A stretch of 64,000 nt of DNA from Planctomycetota bacterium (GTDB taxonomy: Bacteria; Planctomycetota; SZUA-567; H5-PLA8), in NCBI GenBank assembly GCA_027493525.1, contig JAOSKN010000003.1, forward strand, positions 434,001 to 498,000. Direction: 5' to 3'. Both the position numbers and the translations under genes were made by a program. The notes beneath the pieces were generated by a model. That model saw only the letters and a program-made list of their open reading frames with translations, was not told where the DNA came from and ran no database searches. Numbering within the stretch: the stretch's first letter is position 1; every line of letters starts with the position of its first letter. Positions 18,350-26,200 of the stretch are shown here, in pieces.

Positions 18350-21001
18350 TTATTTCTCATTGCGCGCGGCCTGAAGTACGCGCCGGAAATAGCCTTCAAC
18401 GAGCGCGCGGTACGCCGGATCGACGCCTTTAACTCTTGCGCGCAGCGTGGCTTGCGGGTCCGCTTCGCCGCCGCCGGGAGCTCCAGGCACAGGGGGGGCG
18501 TTGAATGAAAAAGGGCGGCCTTCAGGTGCGTTCGATTCGACAACAGTTGTTTCTTTGGACGTTCGAGCGCGCCCAAAATCGGTCTTAGCAGAAAGCATGC
18601 CGTGCCGCTCCGCGTAGGTTCGAGCTTCGTCCAGGCCGATGCCCTTCATGCGGCTGAGCGTCTCGAGGTCCGGAGGGGCCATCTCGCCGCCGCCGCTGCC
18701 GAGTTCATGTCCGGTCTTGGGCCCGCCGTCTCGGGAACGCTTGGGGCCGGAGCCCTCGCGCGGGCCGTCGCCGTCCTCGCCTTGATTGCTTTCACCCGTT
18801 GGCGCGCCTTGTCCGGGCTGCGAACCGCCGCCGTCTCCCGCGCCGCCCGTTCGTGGGTCTTCACGTTCGCCGCGCCCGCCGGGCTTGGGCTGGGCGCCTT
18901 GGCCCTCGCCCTGCTTGCCCGATCCAGAACTTCCTTTCTCGCCTTGTCCCTCGTCGCCCTGGGGCGCCCCGCCAGCCGGAGAGTCGCCCCCCGGTTCGGG
19001 CTTGGACTTCTCATGGCCCTCTCCGGGCTTGGGCTGCTGCGCCTCGCCCGGATTCGAGCCATGCGGTCCGCTACCTTCCGTGGAGCCCGCGGTCCCCGCG
19101 CCTTCCTTCGGCTGAGGCCTGGGCGGGCCGTTGAGGGTCTCGTAAGAACTGCCTCCGCCCGATGCGTTCGACGTGCCCGAACCCTGGCCCGAGGATACCG
19201 GGGGCGGCGGCTGCTTTCCGAGGCGCTGCGCGTCGGGCCGGCGTAAACCGTCGGGCGGGGGTTGGCCGCCTCCGAGGTCTCCCGCCTGCGCGAGCTGCTC
19301 CGGCGAAACGTCGGGAATGTTGGAGAACGCGCCGGGACGAGTCAGCCGGCGCGTGGCAGGCTCGCGTTCCTTTTCGAAGAGCCCCGCCTCGTTCCGCGCG
19401 GCCTGCTCGCGCCGCTCGGGTACCCAGGTCTTCCAAGCGCTCTCGGCGCGTTGCGCGAGCGGCTGCGCGGTGTCGCTGGCCTCCACGCGATAGCGGAACC
19501 CGCGCGCGAAGGCCTCGTCCAGGCCGTCCGGAGGCAGCAGCCAGGGGCCGTCGAACTTCCGCGCGCTGGGCGGGAGCGGGATCTCGAAGGCCAGCGAGGC
19601 CGGTGCGAGGAGCGCTTCGGATGGATCGCCGCCGGGCAGCGCCTGGATGCGGAGCCGCGCCTGCGCCAGGCCCAAGTCGTCGCTCAGCAGCAACTCGACG
19701 GGCAGTCCGCCCGGACCCGGTTCGGCGCCCGCGGGCACGCTGGCCTCGGCCTGCGGCGGGCGGTCGGGGACGACGGTGAGCAGGCAGAGCGCCTGGGGGC
19801 CCGGCTGCGCGGCCCGCCGGCCCTCCAGGGTCACGCGGAGCACGCCGCTTTTCTGCGCCTCGAGTTCCACGCGGTAGAGGGCCTCGTTTCCGCCTTGCAG
19901 CGCCTCCCGCGCGAGGTCCACGGCCGGCGCGCCGGGGCGTTCCAGCCGGCCCGCGCCGAGATCCTTCGAGGGGCCTGCGCGGAGCAGCACCGTCAAGCGG
20001 CTGCCTTGCAGCGCCTGAAGCTTTTCTGGGTCGCGCCAGACGCGCGGCTTGAGCCCCGTGTAGGCCGGCGGCTCGACGAGGATATCCAGGCGCGCGACGG
20101 AAGATGGGGGGCGCACGCGCAGGGGATACCACGGCGTCGCGACGGGTTCCGGCCGGCGGGCCGAGCGTTCCAGGTCGCGCGGGAGCAGCACGAGGCGGTA
20201 CGCCGCATTCGCCGCGGGCGCAGCCAGCGTGCCGCGCCAGAGTTGCGCGACGTCCGGCGCGGCTTCTTTCCCTACCGCGCCGGGTTCCACCGGCCAGAGC
20301 GCTCGAGCGGGCGGGCCGGCTTTCAGCCGCAGGGGATCCGGCGCGATTTCGAGGACGACTTCGTCCGGTGCTTCGCCGCCGACGCGCGCCTCGACCGCAA
20401 GCACCTCACCGGCGACGGCTTCGGCCTCGCCCGGACGCACCTCCAGAAAGTGCGGCGGATCGGCCCGGGTCTGAAGCGTATCGGGATCGAACCCGCGGAG
20501 CAGCGCCGCGAGCAGGTCGGCGCCGGCGAGCGCCGCGAGGATCAGGACGCACGCGCTCGCGCCCCCGAGGCGTCCATGAGCGCGCACCCAGGCGCGCTGC
20601 GGCGCGCCCGCGCCCAAAGGCACGCGCTTGAACACTTCCGCGGCGCGGCCGACCGCGCAGGCGAGCACCGCCGGCGGGACGGCGGCGCCGACGGGGCGCG
20701 ATTCGAGCGCTTCCGCGCAAGCCAGCAGGTGGCCCTCGAAGGCCGGCTCGGCGGCTTCCAGGCGCACGGCCAACTCGCCCAGCGCGGGCAGGCGCCGCAG
20801 CGCGAGCGCGACGCCTGCCGCCAGCGCGAGCACGACGCCTGCCGCCAGCGCGAGGCATGCGATGCGCAACGCCGCGCCTTCGGGTTGTGCCATGAGGACG
20901 AAGAGCCCCCACGCCGCCGCCAGCGCCAGCGCGGCGGCCAGGCCGTGCTCCAGTCCGTACCCCGCGTCGCGGATGGCCAGGAGCATCCGCCGCCGGCGCA
21001 A
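18350..21001 (-). CDS. DUF4175-type membrane protein (shorter paralogue)
   Basis: From TTG 21001 the product has 883 residues. Two or three N-terminal helices (GLEHGLAAALALAAAWGLFVLM; LACLALAAGVVLALAAGVAL) are followed by a further hydrophobic segment near 150-170, Ig-like beta domains (about 180-560; ILVEPPAYTGLKP is typical of DUF4175) and a Gly/Gln/Pro/Glu-rich low-complexity region (about 600-780). The C-terminal VDPAYRALVEGYFRRVL resembles the end of the giant DUF4175-PA14 protein. The start is doubtful. Coding-looking sequence (PPNTRALLGEVGRRLRRRR) continues upstream without a start, and an ATG at 21075 lies in another frame across a G6CG5 run, which suggests one lost base. Confidence 0.8.
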   Translation of the reverse strand: MRRRRMLLAIRDAGYGLEHGLAAALALAAAWGLFVLMAQPEGAALRIACLALAAGVVLALAAGVALALRRLPALGELAVRLEAAEPAFEGHLLACAEALESRPVGAAVPPAVLACAVGRAAEVFKRVPLGAGAPQRAWVRAHGRLGGASACVLILAALAGADLLAALLRGFDPDTLQTRADPPHFLEVRPGEAEAVAGEVLAVEARVGGEAPDEVVLEIAPDPLRLKAGPPARALWPVEPGAVGKEAAPDVAQLWRGTLAAPAANAAYRLVLLPRDLERSARRPEPVATPWYPLRVRPPSSVARLDILVEPPAYTGLKPRVWRDPEKLQALQGSRLTVLLRAGPSKDLGAGRLERPGAPAVDLAREALQGGNEALYRVELEAQKSGVLRVTLEGRRAAQPGPQALCLLTVVPDRPPQAEASVPAGAEPGPGGLPVELLLSDDLGLAQARLRIQALPGGDPSEALLAPASLAFEIPLPPSARKFDGPWLLPPDGLDEAFARGFRYRVEASDTAQPLAQRAESAWKTWVPERREQAARNEAGLFEKEREPATRRLTRPGAFSNIPDVSPEQLAQAGDLGGGQPPPDGLRRPDAQRLGKQPPPPVSSGQGSGTSNASGGGSSYETLNGPPRPQPKEGAGTAGSTEGSGPHGSNPGEAQQPKPGEGHEKSKPEPGGDSPAGGAPQGDEGQGEKGSSGSGKQGEGQGAQPKPGGRGEREDPRTGGAGDGGGSQPGQGAPTGESNQGEDGDGPREGSGPKRSRDGGPKTGHELGSGGGEMAPPDLETLSRMKGIGLDEARTYAERHGMLSAKTDFGRARTSKETTVVESNAPEGRPFSFNAPPVPGAPGGGEADPQATLRARVKGVDPAYRALVEGYFRRVLQAARNEK

Positions 21002-21112
21002 GCGCCGGCCGACCTCGCCGAGGAGCGCGCGCGTGTTCGGGGGGCGGGGGAGGTCGTGAGGACGCCTTCTTTCATATCGTGGGCGCCGCGCCTGCCGGTG
21101 GAATCGCTCGGA

Positions 21113-22012
21113 CTACTTATCGGCGCCTTGAGGCTCGGGCTTGCCGGTCTCCCCGGCCTCGCGCCGGCGCTGGTCCTTTGCGGCGTCGTAGCCGCCGGAT
21201 TCGGGGAATTCGTCCCGCATGGCCGGCTCCAGCCCTGCATACCCGAACGTGGAGAGCCATTGCGTCCGCGTGTGGCGCAGGTCTCCGCGGAGCGCGCGGT
21301 AGGCCTCACGCAACGCCGCGTCGTCGGCGATCTCGCCGCGCTGGAACTCGGCCAGCAGCCGCGAGACCTCGGCCTGGAATTCCGGATCGTGCAGTTCGAA
21401 CCACGTCGTCCACGGATCGGTGTCGCCCAGCGGCTTCGCTTCGGCCTCGACGCGCGCGGCGACTTCGTCTTCGGCGACCCGGTCGGGGTCGGACGGGTGG
21501 TGGTAGTCGGGCTGGAGCGGGCGGGCCATGCGGATATGCACCCGGCCGCCGCTGTGGCGCTTGAAGGAAAGATCGTCCACGCGCTCGTCCTGCTCCACGT
21601 AGCAGCCGGGGATGCTCTCCAGCGCCATGCTCAGCGCCTGGACGAAGAGCGGGCGCGCCATCTCGCGTTCCACCGTGCCGAAGGCCATGCCCACGCGGGC
21701 TTCGCTTACCGCCGGCACGTTCGTCTCGTCGAGGATGGTCAGGTTCCAGACGCGTTTGGCGTAAAGGACCGCTTCCTTCACGGTGAGCCAGCGCTTGCCG
21801 CGCGGGCGTTCGAGCATCTCGGTGAGGTTGTCGTCGTACTGCGCCCACCAGGCGTACGCGCGGTCGCGCGCGGTGTTCCGGCCCTGCCCGCGGACGATGT
21901 CGGGTACCCGTTCGACGCCGTGCGGCCCTTCGACGACGTCTTCATGCGCGCATGCCGCAGGCAGCGCGAACGTCAAACCCAGGACGGCGAACGAAAGCAG
22001 GCGGATGCGCAT
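21113..22012 (-). CDS. Secreted protein of unknown function
   Basis: This 299-residue protein starts with a signal peptide (RIRLLSFAVLGLTFALPAACA). The mature part is charged and mostly helical, with an aromatic stretch YAWWAQYDDNLTEMLE near 53-68 and a Glu/Arg-rich C-terminal half. No family was recognised. It lies between the terpenoid-cyclase-fold gene and the second DUF4175 gene in the same orientation, so it is likely an accessory part of that envelope unit. Confidence 0.7.
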   Translation of the reverse strand: MRIRLLSFAVLGLTFALPAACAHEDVVEGPHGVERVPDIVRGQGRNTARDRAYAWWAQYDDNLTEMLERPRGKRWLTVKEAVLYAKRVWNLTILDETNVPAVSEARVGMAFGTVEREMARPLFVQALSMALESIPGCYVEQDERVDDLSFKRHSGGRVHIRMARPLQPDYHHPSDPDRVAEDEVAARVEAEAKPLGDTDPWTTWFELHDPEFQAEVSRLLAEFQRGEIADDAALREAYRALRGDLRHTRTQWLSTFGYAGLEPAMRDEFPESGGYDAAKDQRRREAGETGKPEPQGADK

Positions 22013-22124
22013 CGGCGTGACCTCCCCGCGACCGGCGGCAGTATACCAGACTTTCCCCTCATCAGGACGCGGGGATCGGAACCCTTCTTAGGATGCCATC
22101 TTTCGGGTGGGGAAGCGGTTACGG

Positions 22125-22149
22125 CTGAGTACCGCGCCGCGGTACTCAG
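22125..22149. repeat. Near-perfect palindrome overlapping a stop codon
   Basis: CTGAGTACCGCG and its exact complement flank a single C. The right arm covers the stop codon of the terpenoid-cyclase-fold gene (22146-22148). There is no T run. The TACCGCGCCGCGG core also occurs in the right arm of the 55-bp inverted repeat near 7060-7075, which suggests a shared repeat family or a transcript-end hairpin. Confidence 0.75.
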
Positions 22150-23231
22150 CGCTGGTAGATCGGGAGCAGGTGCTGGTGCACGGCGAGGGCCAAGACGGCC
22201 ATCGAGGTGGTGTAGATGCCGTACCCATAGTCCCACTCGTTGTTGCCGGGGCATTCGGGCCAGCTTCCGTCGGGCTTCTGGTTGGGCAGCAGCGCGTCGT
22301 CCACCAGCGGGAAGAAGCGGTTCCAGGCCTCGTCGCCCATCTGGTACATGCCGACCGCGGCATAGTACGTGCGGTAATAGAAGAAGCCGCCTTTGCCCCA
22401 TTGCGGCGGATCCTTGAGCATCTTCGCGGTGCTGGCGGCCAATTCCGGCGCGTCGTAGACGCCGCAGGCCGGCAGCGCGAGAAGCCCGATGCCGCGCAGG
22501 GCGGGGCGGTCGTCGCGCCCCTGATAGCCAAAGCCGCCCTGGGGGTGCGCGTTGGCGCGGATGAAGCTCACCGCGGCCTCGATCGCCGTCTGCGGAACCT
22601 CCACGCCGACGTTCTTCGCCGAGCGCAACGCCATCGTCTGCCAGCCGGTCAGGGAGAGGTCGCTGTCCGGGCTGTTGGGCAGGTAGCGCCAGCCGCCCTG
22701 CATCGCCTCCGGCTTCTTGATCGCCTGCGCCTCGAGGATCAGCTTCACCGCGCGCCGGCAGGCCTCGATCAGGCGGCGTTCGAGCACCTCTTCGCGCGTC
22801 ATCCCCGCGGCCTCCACGAGCATCAGCGTGCAGACCCCGTGCCCGTACATCCGCGAGTTGTCGTTCAGCCCCAGGTAGCCGTCGTCGCGCATCTGGGAGA
22901 GGGCATATTGCAGCGCGCGGCGCAGCGCGGGGCCGTGTTCCGGGTCGTCGGGAGTGTGCCCCGCGGCCAGGCACGCCATCACGCTCAGCCCCGTCAGCGC
23001 ACAGGGATGCTTCGCGCCGAAGCTGCCGTCGGGGTTCTGCTGCGAGAGCAGGAACGCGATGCCCTTTTCGATGGCCTCCTCGCGCGGCCCTTTCTCCTGG
23101 AGCTTCTTAAGCAGCGCCGCCTCGTCCTCGACGAAGGGAACGCTCTCGGGCGCCGCGGCGGGCGCGGCTTCGCCGGCCAACACGGAGCCAGCGAGGGTAA
23201 ACATGGACAGGAGCGCGAGGATGCTGCTCAC
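22146..23231 (-). CDS. Secreted terpenoid-cyclase-fold (prenyltransferase/squalene oxidase repeat) protein
   Basis: GTG 23231 overlaps the preceding gene's stop by 4 nt (GTGA), indicating translational coupling. The 361-residue product has a signal peptide (residues 1-19) and alpha/alpha-barrel repeats with QW-type turns: QNPDGSFGA, MQGGWRY, PQGGFGYQG and KPDGSWPE. The DxDD motif of squalene-hopene cyclases is absent, so it is unlikely to be a cyclase. In planctomycetes such proteins are common near MoxR/DUF4175 genes; a protein-binding role is inferred. Confidence 0.8.
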   Translation of the reverse strand: MSSILALLSMFTLAGSVLAGEAAPAAAPESVPFVEDEAALLKKLQEKGPREEAIEKGIAFLLSQQNPDGSFGAKHPCALTGLSVMACLAAGHTPDDPEHGPALRRALQYALSQMRDDGYLGLNDNSRMYGHGVCTLMLVEAAGMTREEVLERRLIEACRRAVKLILEAQAIKKPEAMQGGWRYLPNSPDSDLSLTGWQTMALRSAKNVGVEVPQTAIEAAVSFIRANAHPQGGFGYQGRDDRPALRGIGLLALPACGVYDAPELAASTAKMLKDPPQWGKGGFFYYRTYYAAVGMYQMGDEAWNRFFPLVDDALLPNQKPDGSWPECPGNNEWDYGYGIYTTSMAVLALAVHQHLLPIYQR

Positions 23232-26200
23232 CGTTCGCCCTCCTGCGCCGAGGCCAGGCGCTTGAAGTAGCGCCGGATGCTGGCTTCGTACTCGGCCGGG
23301 AAGCGGCCCCCGGCGGCGTTGAGCAGGTCGCGGCGCAGGTTGTCCGGGAGGCGGTTCCAGGTCGCGTGGTCGATGGGCAGGCCGGGCGGCAGCGGCGGCG
23401 CGCGGCCGTCGCCGCTCTCGCCCTCCTTGGGTTGTCCCTGCGCGCCTTGCCCCTGGCCCTCCGCGGGCGCCTGGTTGGCCTGGTCGGACGGGCCTTGCTG
23501 CGAACCCTCGCCCTGCGCCGCGCCTTGGGCGGCCTTCGCGCGGGCCTGCGCCAGCATCTGCGCCTCCGCGCGGCCCGGGACCTTCAAGCCCGTGGCCTGT
23601 CCGCGCGCGGCCTGCGCGGCGCGGTCGAGCGCGCGCTCGGCCTGCTGCTGAAAGCCTTGCGCCTCGCCCTGCCGTCCCATCCCGGCGGCAGCCTGGGCCT
23701 GCGCGAGCGCCTGGAGCGCGTCGGCGGCGGGGGTGGGCGAGGCTTGCGCGCCTTCGCTCGATCCAGGCAGCGGCGCGGCGTCCCCGCGCACGGCGCGCGC
23801 GAGCCGTTCGACCTGCTGCGCCATGCCGGCCATCCGCTGCGCCGAGGCCCGCGCGCGGCCGGCCGCGGCGGCCGGATCCTGCGGCGCGCCTTCGGCCTGG
23901 CCCGGTTGATTCCGCGCTCCGGCCTCGCCGCCTTCGGCGGCAGCCTGCTTCAGCGCGCTCAGCGCTTCGCCGGCCTCGCCCGGCAGCGCGCCGCTGCGAT
24001 CGAGGCCTTTCAGCGCTTCGCGGACCTGGGCTTCCATCTCCGCGCGCGAACCGTGCTGCGCCCGTTCGCCGCTGCGGCCCTGGTTGAGCGCCCGCTCGGC
24101 GCGCCGCAGGTCGTCGGCGAGGTCGGCTTCGCGGCCGGCGGCCTCCTGCGCGCGGCGGCCCAGCGCCTGCGCCTGCCGCGTCAGCTCGTCCTCGGGGTTG
24201 CCCAGCGCCCCGGCCAGCGCGCCCGCGGGCTGCTGCAAGTCCTGCGCCAGGGCATCCAGCTTTCCGGCCAATTCGCCCAGCCCCGCGCGGTCGGCCTCCT
24301 GGGCCACGCCCCGCGCCGCCTCGCCGGCCTTGGGCAGCGCGTCCTTGGCCTGGTTCAACGCGCCGGCCTGCGGCTGGCCCTGCGCCTGCTGCGCGAGTTT
24401 CCCGGCTTCCTGTCCGGCCGCGTTCAATTCCCGGTTCAGCTCCGCGCCCAGTTCCTTCACCGCCGCGCGGGCCTGCTGCTCGAGCCCCGCCGCCCGGTCG
24501 AGGTGCCCGGCGGCCTGGCGGTCGCGGTCCGCCTGCTGCATCAGGTCGCCGGCAAGCGCGTTGAGCCGTTCGGCGAGCGCCTGGCGCGTCAGCTTCGCCT
24601 GCTCCGGATCGCGCCCCATCTGCTTCGCGAGTTCCTGGCGCAGCGCGGCGAGCTGTTCCGCGTCGGCGCCGGGGTTCGCGGCGGCCGGATCGGGCGGCTT
24701 GGGCGCGTTCGGATCCTGCACCTGCTCCGGCGGCGCGCCCTTGAGCGCTTCGGCGAGGCGTTCGAGCGCGGCGGCCTGCTTCAGCGCTTCGGCGAGCCGG
24801 TCGGCCTCGCCCTGCTGCGCCAGCAGGTCATCGAGCTTCTTCTTCGCGTCTTCCTGTGCCTGCGGATGGGCCGAGGCAAGGCCTTCGGCGAGCTGCGCCA
24901 GCTCGTTCAGCTCTTTTGCGGCGGCCTCCGCGCGCTCGGGCGCCTCCTTGGGGACCATCTGCGCGCCGTTGCTCGGGTCGCGGCGGGCGTTCTGGAGCGC
25001 CGCGGCGGCCGGCTCGAGCTTCTCGTCGAGCGTGTGCTTCAGCGCGCCGCTCAGCATGGCCAGGTGCTCGGCCTGCTTCTTCGCCAGCGCGTCGGGGGCC
25101 TTCAGGCGCCTGGCTTCGGCGTCGAGCGCGAGGTTCTCGGCGGTGTGCGCGGCCTTGTCGCGCGCGTGCTGGGCCTGCTGCGCCGCCGCATCGAGCTTCG
25201 GCTGCGCCGCCCTGGCGTCGTCCCTGGGCAGGCCCGCCAACTGCTGCCCGCTCTGCTGCGAGTGGTTCGCGGCCTCGCGCAGGTTCTGCGGCGCGGCGCC
25301 GTTCAACTGGTCGGCCAGGCGGCCGAGATCCTCGTTGACGAGCTTCGCCGCGTCGCGGGCTTCCTTGGCCAGCGCGTCCAACTCCGCGCCGGCGGCCTCG
25401 CGCGCCTGGTCCTGGGCCTGCTTCTGGGCCGGATCCTGGGGCTGGCCGTCGCGCGCGGCGGCGGCCTGGTCCTCGAGCGTCTTGACGGCCGGGTTCTGGC
25501 GCAGCTTGCCGGCGACCTGCCCGGCCGGCTGGAGCGCCTGCGGCTGGACCTGGTTGGCGGCGGCGCGCCAGGCGTGGCGCAGGTTGCGGCCGTTGTCCTT
25601 CAGTTCGGCGGCGGCGCGGAGCTGCTCGTTGGCGTGGGCCGGGGAAGGGGGCTTGTCGAGCGCCGCGTGGGCGGCCTGGGCGTCCCCCGACGTCTCGTTC
25701 AGGGCGTCGCGCAGGGCGAGGGAGCGCTCCACGCGCTCGGCCAGCGCCGCGAGCTGTCCCGCGTCGCGTTCCAGTTCCGCCGCGTGCGCGTCGAGATTCG
25801 GCTGGTTCGCCTGCGCCTGCGCGAGGGCCTCGGGCGTGGCGGCTTCCCGCAGGCGGCGTTCGAGGTCCTCGGCGGGGCCGCGCGCGAGGCTCTCGGCGCG
25901 CTGGGCCAGGGCCTGGAGCGCGCGGCGTTCGTCGATCTCGCGGCGCGTGTCGTTGGCGGCCTGGCGTAGCTCGTGGGCGATCGCCTTGGCCTGGCTGCGC
26001 AGGTCCTCGGCGCGGGCGCGGACCGTGGCGTCGGCGCGGGCCATCGCCGCGTCGCGCTTCGGCGCGGGCGGCTCCTGAGCCGCGCGGACCAGTTGCGCGT
26101 TGGCTTCGCGCGCGGCCTTCGCGCCTTGCTCCAGCCGGCGCAACCGCGTGGCGAGGTCGAAGGTCTTGTCCGCGAGCTGCCGCGCCCACTGATCCAGCGC

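Noticed and set aside
19262..22417. A 1,051-residue open frame on the plus strand
   Set aside because: It runs antisense across three well-supported minus-strand genes, has no motif and no ribosome-binding site.
22146..23231. Squalene-hopene cyclase
   Set aside because: The fold repeats are present, but the catalytic DxDD motif is missing and the protein has a signal peptide.
23366..25969. An 867-residue open frame on the plus strand
   Set aside because: It is the mirror of the Ala/Gln-rich coiled coil of the DUF4175-PA14 gene.
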